Source of the DNA: Polyangiaceae bacterium
Lineage (GTDB): Bacteria > Myxococcota_A > Polyangia > Polyangiales > Polyangiaceae
Reading direction: 5' to 3'
NCBI GenBank assembly: GCA_025353725.1
Contig: JANXOF010000033.1
Location: forward strand, 22,757 to 86,756
DNA length: 64,000 nucleotides
The notes beneath the pieces were generated by a model. It saw nothing but the letters and a program-made list of their open reading frames with translations. It was not told the DNA's origin and did no database searches. Position 1 is the first letter of the stretch, and each line of letters starts with the position of its first letter. The position numbers and the translations under genes were made by a program. Below, one piece after another: positions 53,989 to 63,096 of this stretch.

Positions 53989-55064
53989 TGGTGACCAAAC
54001 TTCTCAATCCGGGACCGGTCTCGCTCACGCAACGCGTGCGTGGTGCGCTTTCGCTCGAGGACGTCTGCCACCGGGAGGTCGAGTTCAGAGAGCTCGTCGG
54101 GCGCGTCCGGGAGCGCCTTTCGGGCGTCTACTCAGAGCGCGGGTTTACGCCCGTACTCCTCGGTGGGTCGGGCACCGCGGCCGTCGAGGCAATGCTCTCG
54201 CTGGTTGGCAAAGACGAATCTTCACTTGTGGTCGCGAACGGGGTCTACGGCGAGCGCATCCAAGCGATGCTTGCGGCTCAAGGCAAGCCTCACGAAGTCA
54301 TCGCTTCACCGTGGACGAGCGGAATTGATCTCGACGCCGCCGAGAATGCGCTTGGCACGGGCGCGTTCAAGCGCGTCATTACCGTGCATCACGAAACGAC
54401 GACGGGGCGCCTGAACGACGTCGCGGCGCTCGGCGCGATCGCGGAAAAGCACGGCGTCCCGATGCTCCTCGACGCCGTGTCGAGCTTCGCGGGCGAAGAA
54501 TTGAAGCTTGCGGAGTGGAACATCGAAGCGCTCGCCGGCACGGCGAACAAATGCGTGCATGGTGCACCGGGCGTATCATTTGTTCTCGCGAGCGACGCCG
54601 CGCTCAAGCGCCCAAGTGGCGCGACGAGCGTGTACCTCGACCTGTCGCGCCACGCGAACGATCAGGCGAAGGGCTCGACTCCGTTTACTCTACCGACGCA
54701 TGTAACGCGTGCGTTCGACGAAGCTCTCGCCGAACTTGACGACGAAGGGGGTTGGAGACCGCGACACGCGGCTTATGGCATGCGGTCCGCACGTGTTCGG
54801 AGCGTGTGCCGCGAGCTCGGCGCGAGTCTTCTTCTGGACAGCGAAGACGCTTACGGCGCGACACTTACGTCGTTCCGGCTACCTTCCGGCAGCACCTACG
54901 CCGCGCTTCACGCGGCTCTCAAGCACAACGGCTTCGTCATCTATGCGGGCCAGGGAAAGTTCGATGGAGCCATCTTCCGCATCGCCGTCATGGGAGACCT
55001 TGGTAGCCTTGACCTCGACCGACTCGCGGCCTCGCTCCGCGGTGCCCTCGGCGCCCTCGCCTGA
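53988..55064 (+). CDS. phnW: 2-Aminoethylphosphonate-pyruvate transaminase
   Basis: A 358-residue PLP aminotransferase (class V) that converts phosphonoacetaldehyde to 2-aminoethylphosphonate, working here in the synthetic direction. It begins with NPGPVSLTQRVRGAL, has LLGGSGTAAVEAMLSLVG near residue 56, HHETTTGRLNDV near residue 127, DAVSSFAGEELKL near residue 160 and the PLP Lys in LAGTANKCVHGAPGVSF near residue 188. Length is normal. In the setting of PEP mutase and the decarboxylase it is best called AepZ/PhnW. Confidence 0.94.
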   Translation: MVTKLLNPGPVSLTQRVRGALSLEDVCHREVEFRELVGRVRERLSGVYSERGFTPVLLGGSGTAAVEAMLSLVGKDESSLVVANGVYGERIQAMLAAQGKPHEVIASPWTSGIDLDAAENALGTGAFKRVITVHHETTTGRLNDVAALGAIAEKHGVPMLLDAVSSFAGEELKLAEWNIEALAGTANKCVHGAPGVSFVLASDAALKRPSGATSVYLDLSRHANDQAKGSTPFTLPTHVTRAFDEALAELDDEGGWRPRHAAYGMRSARVRSVCRELGASLLLDSEDAYGATLTSFRLPSGSTYAALHAALKHNGFVIYAGQGKFDGAIFRIAVMGDLGSLDLDRLAASLRGALGALA

Positions 55065-55098
55065 CGTGCCCTCGCCTGATGTGCCTTCGCCCGACATG
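55054..55098 (+). repeat. Three 15-bp tandem repeats, each ending in a start codon
   Basis: CCCTCGCCTGACGTG (55054-55068), CCCTCGCCTGATGTG (55069-55083) and CCTTCGCCCGACATG (55084-55098) follow each other. The first includes the stop of the transaminase gene, and the units end in GTG, GTG and ATG in the frame of the next gene, so each repeat adds a Pro-Ser-Pro-Asp-x unit to its N-terminus. Confidence 0.75.
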
Positions 55099-55980
55099 TC
55101 CTCGAACGCGCCCATCGTGGCGTCGCTCGAGGAGCGCCGAGCGCTCGCCGAATTCCTCGACGACCCGCTAAACCGTTTCTACCGGTACCCCGCGGCACGT
55201 GCGCTTCTGCGGGTAGCGGGTGGACTTCCCCTGCGACCCGATCACATTACGTACCTCCACACGACCATCGGAGTGTCGGGCGCGTTGATTATTGCCCTCA
55301 CAACAAGCCGCGCGATGCTCGGAGTCGCGTTCCTGCTCCTCGAGTCTCGGATGATCCTGGACTGTTACGACGGCGTTCTGGCTCGCGCGAAGAAGCTCTC
55401 TTCGCCTCGCGGCCGAACGCTTGACGAGCTAGGCGACGCTTCCGCGTATATCGCGATTTGCATAGCGATGGGCGTTCACACGTACCGTACGCACCCGGGA
55501 CTCATGACCCGCGCAGGAACAGTCGGATTCGGCGCGATGGTCCTGGCGACAGGCGCAATGTCTGGACATGCGTATGATTTTTACAAGCGCCGGCTCGGTT
55601 CAGCGCTGAAAGACGGCCGCGACGCAATCGCCGAAGAACTCGACCAGAAGCGCGCGCTTGTTCGAGCGGGGCAGGCGACCTGGATTACGCGCTTCGGCAT
55701 TTGGTTCGACTGCTGGCAAGTTCGCCTCTACGAACCAAACTACCCGGAAGGCGATGCCGTAGGCGCGGTGCTCTCGCGCGCGCATCAAACGCGCGTTCGA
55801 TTTCTGGTGAAGCTGGTCGGCTTTATTTCATGGGATAACGTTCTTGGCCTTATCTCTGCGGCCGTGCTTTTTGACTGTATTGTCGAAGTTCAAGTGCTCG
55901 CATTAGCCTATGGGTTCGTCATGTTCACCACCGCACGCGTCACGATATGGCATGCACTCGGAGGAGGATCACGGCGATGA
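55096..55980 (+). CDS. CDP-alcohol phosphatidyltransferase-family phosphotransferase
   Basis: A 294-residue membrane enzyme (starts at GTG 55066 or 55081 would add 10 or 5 residues). The complete signature D-x2-D-G-x2-A-R-x8-G-x3-D-x3-D is present from DCYDGVLARAKKLSSPRG near residue 93, through RTLDELGDAS. About six hydrophobic helices follow, including IGVSGALIIALT and YIAICIAMGVH. In this operon the enzyme most likely transfers a CMP-activated aminoethylphosphonate to diacylglycerol or another alcohol, giving a phosphonolipid-like product; that reaction is inferred from context. Its TGA overlaps the next ATG (ATGA at 55977-55980). Confidence 0.9.
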   Translation: MSSNAPIVASLEERRALAEFLDDPLNRFYRYPAARALLRVAGGLPLRPDHITYLHTTIGVSGALIIALTTSRAMLGVAFLLLESRMILDCYDGVLARAKKLSSPRGRTLDELGDASAYIAICIAMGVHTYRTHPGLMTRAGTVGFGAMVLATGAMSGHAYDFYKRRLGSALKDGRDAIAEELDQKRALVRAGQATWITRFGIWFDCWQVRLYEPNYPEGDAVGAVLSRAHQTRVRFLVKLVGFISWDNVLGLISAAVLFDCIVEVQVLALAYGFVMFTTARVTIWHALGGGSRR

Positions 55981-56819
55981 GCACGCGCGGGACGATCGAC
56001 AAGGCCATCATTCTGGCCGCAGGAATGGGTAAGCGGATAGCGAACGCCGCAGGTGGCACGCAGATCCCGAAGCCGCTGCTACCGCTCGATGAGAGCGGCT
56101 CGCTGACATTCCTGGACTGGCACCTGCGAGCGCTCCACGCCCACGGCGCCCGCGAGATCTTTATCGTCGGCAGCAAGGCCACGTTTGGGACGCGCATCAA
56201 AGCGATGGACCATATTCCCGCGACGTGGATCATGAACGACTACCCCGGCGACATATCGGGCAGCGGGCATTCGGCCCACCTCGCCACGACTAGCGCGCAC
56301 AACATCCTGGACGGCAAATCGCGCGTCGTCGTGATGGATGCCGACGTCGTCTATGACCCGGCGCTTCTCGGCGAGCTCGCAAGCGAGGACGCTGCCCGAA
56401 AGGGGGCTTCCCACGCGGCGTCGTCGAAGACGCTCGTCTGCGGTCGCTTCCGCGAAACGGATGAAGAGGTCATGGTTTTCGGTGACGCGCGCGGCGTCCC
56501 GAGGCTCCACGGCAAGGGCCTTCTCAACACGCCCATGGTGCGCGATCTTACGTGCATGGGAGAAGCTACGGGCCTTCTTTTGCTCGAGCCGGAAGATCAC
56601 GCGACCTGGATGCGCGCCTCGGCGTGGTGCATGACCTTCTCGACCGCGAAGACGCGCTCCGAGCACGAAGATTTGACCCAACGGCTACTGACCATGGGCG
56701 CGATGAGCGCCGTGACGTTCGCGGACGACACGCGCTGCATGGAGTGCGACACACCCGACGAGTACGAGCTCGTCAGGCGCGAAATGGTTCCCCGCTGGCT
56801 CGCGAAGCTCCCGCAGTAA
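55977..56819 (+). CDS. NTP-transferase family protein, phosphonate cluster
   Basis: A 280-residue nucleotidyltransferase. AIILAAGMGKRIANAAGG at residue 9 is the nucleotide-binding loop with PKPLLPLDESGS giving the conserved Lys, VVMDADVVYDPALLGEL near residue 118 carries the catalytic acidic residues, and CDTPDEYELVRREMVPRWL is the C-terminal part. With the fused domain of aepX this is the second such module in the operon; one may make CMP-aminoethylphosphonate (as in PntC proteins) and the other another activated head group. It overlaps the phosphotransferase gene by ATGA. The last 77 bases are duplicated at 57527-57603. Confidence 0.9.
   Translation: MSTRGTIDKAIILAAGMGKRIANAAGGTQIPKPLLPLDESGSLTFLDWHLRALHAHGAREIFIVGSKATFGTRIKAMDHIPATWIMNDYPGDISGSGHSAHLATTSAHNILDGKSRVVVMDADVVYDPALLGELASEDAARKGASHAASSKTLVCGRFRETDEEVMVFGDARGVPRLHGKGLLNTPMVRDLTCMGEATGLLLLEPEDHATWMRASAWCMTFSTAKTRSEHEDLTQRLLTMGAMSAVTFADDTRCMECDTPDEYELVRREMVPRWLAKLPQ
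56742..56818 (+). repeat. Copy A of a 77-bp duplicated gene end
   Basis: The last 77 bases of the preceding nucleotidyltransferase gene, including most of its stop codon, match 57527-57603 at about 69 of 77 positions, without gaps and at an exact offset of 785 bp. This is the intact copy, in frame with the gene. Confidence 0.85.
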
Positions 56820-56882
56820 ATACATGCTTTTTTGCCTGCACTGCGCAGGCCGATAGTCCTTAGAAGGAGCGCGAGCGTTGCG

Positions 56883-57386
56883 TTGCGTGCCGTAAACGTG
56901 CCAGGGCTACCGGAGGCTCAAATCGGCGTTGTCGCTTCGAAGGTAATTGGCGGCGCTTATGCTAGCCGTGAGGTTTATGGCTATCTTCGATCATCCACGA
57001 GCGGTGTCCCGCCCACCAGTCTCACTTCGGTGGTGAATTTTTCAGCGCAGGCCGAAAATTCGAAACCCGGACTGAACGAAAGTCTCAAGGCAAAGACGGG
57101 TCGATTTTCATGGGAGTCTGTCGGCGAACAGACAGCACTCCTCGAGGTTAAGTCGAGCGCTCCAGGTATGTCGTTCGCCGTCGTTACGAACGAGAAAAGC
57201 GTCGAGCTCGAACGCCTCTACAAGAAGGTCGGAGTACCGGAGCTACTTGTTGGTAATTATCGCTTTGAACTCACCACTGGAATTCGCCAGAGCGTTGACA
57301 CGCCAATGCATGGCTTGTTCGCGGGTTCACCTCGAATCAAGTCGTCCTCGGCTTACACTTCGTATGGATTCTCGGTGATTCCGTGA
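56883..57386 (+). CDS. Orphan ORF between the duplicated gene ends
   Basis: A possible 167-residue protein from a TTG at 56883 (the frame is open from 56832; a strong Shine-Dalgarno AGAAGGAG lies at 56862-56869, 13 bp before it, or too far for a good start). The product looks beta-rich: VGEQTALLEVKSSAPGMSFA and LLVGNYRFELTTGIRQSVDT. I recognise no family. Third codon positions are more often A or T than in the neighbouring genes, which suggests foreign or decaying sequence. It lies exactly in the interval enclosed by the duplicated 3' ends, so it may have arrived by the same event. Confidence 0.4.
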   Translation: MRAVNVPGLPEAQIGVVASKVIGGAYASREVYGYLRSSTSGVPPTSLTSVVNFSAQAENSKPGLNESLKAKTGRFSWESVGEQTALLEVKSSAPGMSFAVVTNEKSVELERLYKKVGVPELLVGNYRFELTTGIRQSVDTPMHGLFAGSPRIKSSSAYTSYGFSVIP

Positions 57387-57526
57387 ACTCGAGACTGGCG
57401 GTCGGTGCGTCCAAACGTTTCCCTCAATCGCGTGGATACATGCTTTAGATTACGTGCAGGCAGCTATCACGCTGATCTCGTGGGCGACGGCCCGTCGATT
57501 CAGACAGCGATGGCCTCGATCGTGGA

Positions 57527-57603
57527 GAGTGCGACACGCCCGACGAATACGAACTCGTCAGGCGCGAAAGGGTTCCCCGCTGGATCTCGAAGCTCCCGCG
57601 CTA
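57527..57603 (+). repeat. Copy B of the duplicated 3' gene end
   Basis: Near-copy of 56742-56818 reading CDTPDEYELVRRERVPRWIS in the same phase, with its own TAA stop. Differences are eight substitutions; several are synonymous (GAG to GAA twice), and the stop is conserved, suggesting divergence after duplication or origin from a related gene. The frame is not joined to any longer gene upstream: a TGA lies at 57473-57475. The next gene (lipoprotein, minus) ends 12 bp downstream. Confidence 0.8.
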
Positions 57604-57614
57604 ACGGGCTTTGG

Positions 57615-58196
57615 TTAGTTGGCGTCGGGATGACCCACGCCGGCATCGAAAACTTGCGGGGGAGCCATCGCGTCGGCGCGTGCAGGAGCGCTGGCGTCAA
57701 AAAAGTTCGGCCACGACGCGTCAGGAAAGTTCGGCCATGACGCGTCGGGAGGAGTGGATGCATCGACGCTTACCGGCACCTGACATGCGAGCGCTTCGCC
57801 CGTAGGTGCTAACCACGCGAGCGAGCTGGCAAACGGGATGGCGCTAGCGAGCTCGCGTCCCGCGCTGTCGGCAAACGTCATGCGATGCGCGTAGTTCTCG
57901 ACGAGGTACACGACGCCAACTCCCGGAACGACGAAAGATCCGAGCGTCAGCGGCGCGTTCCCGTCCGAACCGAAAAGTATTTGAACAGGGCCTGGAAGCT
58001 CCGAAAATGACGGCGTTTTCACGTCGCTCAGCTCGGCGCGGGCATAAGCAGCGCGTACGGCGCACGCCTTTTCTGCGCTTAGTGTGCCGTTGATGTCGGA
58101 GTCATTTCCATTCACGTTGTCGCCGCCGATCGAGCAAGCGAGCAGGGTGAGTCCGGTCGAAAGCGCGGTGAGCGCGAGGAACAGTCGGGTTTTCAT
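57615..58196 (-). CDS. Small lipoprotein with Asp/Ala/Pro tail
   Basis: A 193-residue lipoprotein: the signal peptide LALTALSTGLTLLAC ends in a lipobox. The body (SFSELPGPVQILFGSDGNAP and VVYLVENYAHRMTFADSAGR) looks like a small beta domain. The C-terminal tail is a repeat, DASWPNFPDASWPNFFDA, encoded by a 24-bp tandem duplication at 57702-57749, followed by low-complexity Asp/Ala/Pro residues. Such tails are common in myxobacterial lipoproteins. It converges with the duplicated gene end. Role unknown. Confidence 0.7.
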   Translation of the reverse strand: MKTRLFLALTALSTGLTLLACSIGGDNVNGNDSDINGTLSAEKACAVRAAYARAELSDVKTPSFSELPGPVQILFGSDGNAPLTLGSFVVPGVGVVYLVENYAHRMTFADSAGRELASAIPFASSLAWLAPTGEALACQVPVSVDASTPPDASWPNFPDASWPNFFDASAPARADAMAPPQVFDAGVGHPDAN

Positions 58197-58366
58197 GGCG
58201 AGCAGCTAGCACCATGTACGCCAATGACAGCCCATGTGTGCCGCGAGTGATTTCGACGACTTAGGTTCCAGACCTGGATCGGAACTAAAGCAACTTGGCC
58301 ACTCGGGATCCACCCTTTGCGGGCCCTCAGTCAGCGCGAGCCGCGCGGCCGCGCTTCGCAAAGACG

Positions 58367-58403
58367 AAAAAAGCCGCGAACCCACAAGGGGCCGCGGCCT
58401 TTT
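58367..58403 (-). terminator. Rho-independent terminator after the small basic gene
   Basis: On the minus strand AAAAG-G-CCGCG pairs with CGCGG-CTTTT around a 14-base loop (58369-58403), with one bulged base, and is followed by T6 (A-run at 58367-58372). It lies about 16 bp downstream of the small gene ending at 58419. The A-rich side could also let it work on the plus strand. Confidence 0.7.
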
Positions 58404-58418
58404 CTCAGCTCAGCTAGG

Positions 58419-58604
58419 TCACCACTCCGGCGGCGCTTGGGGCCCCGGGACGATCCCCGCGATGTCTGGATCTTCTCCCGGGGTTGCGGCGATGGGGTTG
58501 TTTTCCTTGTCGCGTTTCCGGTCGTCACGTTTCGCGCTTTTCTCGCGCTGACGTTCCTGCCGCTGACGCTCCTTCTGACGCTTATTTACGCTGGGATTGG
58601 ACAT
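58419..58604 (-). CDS. Small highly charged protein
   Basis: A 61-residue protein, MSNPSVNKRQKERQRQERQR at its start and ending GIVPGPQAPPEW. The N-terminal two-thirds is almost all Lys, Arg, Glu and Gln, predicted as a long charged helix, and the tail is Asp/Pro-rich with the pattern PGEDPDIAGIVPGPQ. I recall similar short proteins in other myxobacteria with the same tail, so I believe it is a real conserved gene. A nucleic-acid or ribosome-associated role would fit the charge, but this is a guess. It lies 51 bp downstream of the DEAD-box helicase gene and precedes a terminator, so it may be cotranscribed with that helicase. Confidence 0.7.
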   Translation of the reverse strand: MSNPSVNKRQKERQRQERQREKSAKRDDRKRDKENNPIAATPGEDPDIAGIVPGPQAPPEW

Positions 58605-58655
58605 GCATTCCTTACCGCGACGCCGCTCGCGCGGGGGCGCGTCGACGCGAGATTC

Positions 58656-60212
<1,557 letters not shown>

Positions 60213-60348
60213 TTAAAATTGCACTCAGATCTCGCGGCTTGACCTCCTCTAAAAGAGAAGGCCTTTCAGTCGCCGGACGCCCGCGTAGCCGCAGGGGCGC
60301 GGGCCGGACCACCTCGAGGTGTGGTTTTGGGAATCGTGAAAGTGCGGG

Positions 60349-60732
60349 TTACGCGCGGTACGTAGCCGTACCGACGTACCGAAGAATGCGCTCACACGAG
60401 GCGTTGCCAACCTGACCTAGGCAGGTGTCTTCGCCCTCGAACGTTACGTTGCCCTGACGAAGCGCGCGCAAGACGCCGCTCGTAAGATCATGACCCCCAT
60501 CGAGGCAGGACGGATCACTGCAAGGCACTTCGAACATCGCCGGCGCGTGAGCGACGACGACACGACGGATGTGCGAAACCTCAGCCGAGACAATGCCCGG
60601 CCGACGCTCCTCTAGGTCAAGGCGCAAGTCGTCGAGCTTCGGCACCTCGGTTTGAAGGCGTGGCGACTCGTCTTCGCGGCGACGCCGCTCAGTGAAGCGA
60701 TTCGCCGCATCTCTATTCCGTCGATTCATCAA
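60349..60732 (-). CDS. Small Cys-containing protein, unknown function
   Basis: A 127-residue protein (start at 60732, or 60729 with the second Met). The N-terminus NRRNRDAANRFTERRRREDE is very basic, the middle reads PRLQTEVPKLDDLRLDLEER, and the C-terminal half has four Cys (VPCSDPSCLDGGHDLTSGVL and EDTCLGQVGNASCERILRYV) that could bind zinc. I recall a similar myxobacterial protein family with the same layout, without a known function. It is divergent from argS and 136 bp upstream of the helicase on the same strand. Confidence 0.6.
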   Translation of the reverse strand: MMNRRNRDAANRFTERRRREDESPRLQTEVPKLDDLRLDLEERRPGIVSAEVSHIRRVVVAHAPAMFEVPCSDPSCLDGGHDLTSGVLRALRQGNVTFEGEDTCLGQVGNASCERILRYVGTATYRA

Positions 60733-61054
60733 GCGAGCACCTACTTACCTAACTCCACACGTCTGGCGGTTCAAGAACGGGGCGGCTGCTCGCATGCCTT
60801 CTTTCAAGCCTCCAAAGGGGAGGACGAAAGAAGCCATGCTAGAACTCACCCCGAAAAGCCGCCGGCTTCGGAGTTCGGTTGCGTAAGGCCAACCTGTCGA
60901 TGTCGCAACGTAGCGCATGTCGCCAAGAACGCAAATCCTAGGCCGCTCGCAAACGACCGAGTGCGCGTCTCCGTCACGTCGGCGCTGCGCGGCGCGCGCT
61001 GGACCGCGTCAACGTTGATTGACGCGCGCGAGCCTTCGCGAGAGTGCACCCGTC
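60733..61054. other. Divergent intergenic region before argS
   Basis: This 320-bp gap separates the divergent small Cys-containing gene and argS. It contains a hairpin, CCGAAAAGCC-gcc-GGCTTCGG, around 60851-60870, with no T-tail. No clear promoter pair was found, though both flanking genes need one here. No gene is convincing. Confidence 0.4.
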
Positions 61055-62809
61055 ATGGCCGATCCGCGAATGACGCTCGCACCTCGTTTTGTAGCGGCCC
61101 TGCGCGCCGCATTTGGCGACGAATTTGCGGAGACCGACCCGGCCATACGGCGCTCTGAACGCGCCGACTTTCAGGCGGATGTCGCGATGGCGCTTTCGAA
61201 GCGGGTCGGCAAGCCTCCTCGGGAAGTCGCCCTCGCCATCCTCGCGCACCTCGACCTCGCGGGAATTTGCGACAAAGTCGAGATCGCGGGACCTGGGTTC
61301 ATCAACCTTACGCTTTCGCCCGATTGGCTCGCGCACGAGGTGTTCGCCGTTGCCCACGACCCGGTCTTAGGCGTCCGCCACGCTTCGGTGACTGAAACTG
61401 TCGTCGTGGATTACTCCGCGCCGAACATCGCGAAAGAAATGCACGTTGGGCACGTCCGGAGCACGGTGCTCGGAGACAGCCTCGCGCGCGTGCTCGAAGC
61501 CCTGGGGCACCATGTCATCCGCCAAAACCACGTCGGCGACTGGGGCACTCCGTTCGGGATGCTGATTGAGCACTTACTCGATCTAGGGCTTGGCGAGCTT
61601 GGTCACGAAGACGCCCTCGCGGCGTCGATCACAGATCTCGATGCGTTCTACAAGCAAGCAAGAACCAAGTTCGACGCCGAGCCCGCCTTCGCCGAACGCT
61701 CGCGCCAGCGCGTGGTGCTGCTTCAGGCAGGAGAGGCGCAGACTCTTGCCCTTTGGAGCCGGTTTACGCAGGCGTCGAAGCGCTACTTCGGGGCCGTTTA
61801 TGCCAAGCTCGCTGTCACCCTCAAAGACGAGCATATCGTCGGGGAAAGCTTCTTCAATCCAAAGCTTCCAGGCATTGTCGGCGAGCTCGAGGAACGAGGC
61901 CTCGCGGAAACCAACAACGGCGCCGTGTGCGTCTTCCCGGAGGGCTTCACGAACAAGGAGGGCGCGCGGCTCCCACTCATTGTCCGAAAGGGCGACGGAG
62001 GGTACGGATACGCGGCGACAGACCTTGCAGCCCTTCAGCACCGAACTTCCGTTCTAGGCGCGACGCGCCTCCTGTACGTCGTGGGCGCGCCGCAGCAGCA
62101 GCACCTCGCGATGGTCTTCGCCGTGGCGAAGTCGGCCGGTTGGCTTCAGCCGCCCGCGCGCGCTGAACACGTCGCGTTCGGATCGATTCTCGGTCCTGAC
62201 AAGAAGATGTTCAAAACGCGCGCGGGCGGGACGGTCAAACTCGCCGAACTCATCGACGAAGCCGTGCAGCGCGCGGCCGCCGCCGTAGCTGAGAAAAACC
62301 CGGCGCTCGACGAAGAGGCTCGCGCCGTCGTCGCGCGCCAAATCGGCATCGGCGCCGTGAAGTACGTCGATCTTTCGAGCGATCGCATCAAAGACTACGT
62401 GTTCGATTGGGACCGCATGCTCGCTTTCGAGGGAAATACGGCTCCCTACTGCCAATATGCCCACGCGCGGGTGCGCTCGATTTTTCGACGGGCAAACCCC
62501 GGTGACGTGACGGCGAGCGCGACCGCGCATGTTCTTCTGCGCGAGCCCGCCGAACACGCGCTCGGCGTCGAGCTGCTCGAGTTCGGTGCTGTCGTGGCGT
62601 CTGTGGGGCAGACGCTTCAGCCCCATCGGCTTTGCACGTACCTGTTCAACGTGGCGACGAAGTTCAACAGCTTCTACGACCAGTGTAGCGTTCTCAAAGC
62701 CGACGACGAGGCCGTGCGTCGGTCGCGGCTGGCACTCGCGAATCTCACCGGAAACGTTCTCGCGAAGGGTCTCGACCTTTTGGGCATCGAAGCGCCCGAC
62801 CAGATGTAG
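61055..62809 (+). CDS. argS: Arginyl-tRNA synthetase
   Basis: A 584-residue class I synthetase. The start at 61055 gives MADPRMTLAPRFVAAL (a TTG 12 codons upstream is possible). VVDYSAPNIAKEMHVGHVRS near residue 110 is the HIGH motif (HVGH), GDWGTPFGMLIEHL near residue 163, the KMSKS-like site is PDKKMFKTRAGG near residue 385, and the anticodon-binding C-terminus has YCQYAHARVRSIFRRA and NSFYDQCSVL. It charges tRNA-Arg. It converges with a hydrolase operon. Confidence 0.96.
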   Translation: MADPRMTLAPRFVAALRAAFGDEFAETDPAIRRSERADFQADVAMALSKRVGKPPREVALAILAHLDLAGICDKVEIAGPGFINLTLSPDWLAHEVFAVAHDPVLGVRHASVTETVVVDYSAPNIAKEMHVGHVRSTVLGDSLARVLEALGHHVIRQNHVGDWGTPFGMLIEHLLDLGLGELGHEDALAASITDLDAFYKQARTKFDAEPAFAERSRQRVVLLQAGEAQTLALWSRFTQASKRYFGAVYAKLAVTLKDEHIVGESFFNPKLPGIVGELEERGLAETNNGAVCVFPEGFTNKEGARLPLIVRKGDGGYGYAATDLAALQHRTSVLGATRLLYVVGAPQQQHLAMVFAVAKSAGWLQPPARAEHVAFGSILGPDKKMFKTRAGGTVKLAELIDEAVQRAAAAVAEKNPALDEEARAVVARQIGIGAVKYVDLSSDRIKDYVFDWDRMLAFEGNTAPYCQYAHARVRSIFRRANPGDVTASATAHVLLREPAEHALGVELLEFGAVVASVGQTLQPHRLCTYLFNVATKFNSFYDQCSVLKADDEAVRRSRLALANLTGNVLAKGLDLLGIEAPDQM

Positions 62810-62844
62810 CCCGCGCGTTCGCGCGTTCAGCGTCCTGCTGTCGT

Positions 62845-63096
62845 CTAAAGGACACCGTCGATCGTTTTACCCACCACGCGGTTGACGACGCGAATGGTGC
62901 CATAAATGCCGGTGACCCACGTGTCGTGGACGACGCGAATCAGCTCCGAAGGCTCCGCGACGACGGGAAGCTTCGACAGAGCGAGAAACGTTCGCGACGT
63001 CGTCGCAAGATGCACTTCTTCGACCGCCGTAGCCCCGTGGTCAATGGCCTCCGATACGAGCTGACAGAGTCCGCGCAACCGGCTCGGCGACCTCAT
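62845..63096 (-). CDS. Small protein coupled to the hydrolase gene
   Basis: An 83-residue protein starting MRSPSRLRGLCQLVSEAIDH at an ATG that overlaps the hydrolase stop (ATGA at 63093-63096); an upstream Met at 63108 gives four more residues. It has two helical segments, SEAIDHGATAVEEVHLATTS and VTGIYGTIRVVNRVVGKTID. From memory, the last segment resembles the N-terminal helical domain that precedes the alpha/beta hydrolase fold in related lipases, so it may be a split-off copy of that domain. No other function can be assigned. Confidence 0.6.
   Translation of the reverse strand: MRSPSRLRGLCQLVSEAIDHGATAVEEVHLATTSRTFLALSKLPVVAEPSELIRVVHDTWVTGIYGTIRVVNRVVGKTIDGVL

Noticed and set aside
56834..56850. 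Hairpin GCCTGC-ACTGC-GCAGGC after the last phosphonate gene
   Set aside because: The T-run lies before rather than after the stem on the plus strand, and A follows on the minus strand, so it does not fit an intrinsic terminator.
60310..60321. A 12-bp perfect palindrome CACCTCGAGGTG in the leader of the helicase gene, followed by TTTT on the plus strand
   Set aside because: Both flanking genes are on the minus strand, where no T-run follows, and a single palindrome in GC-rich DNA is weak evidence for an operator.
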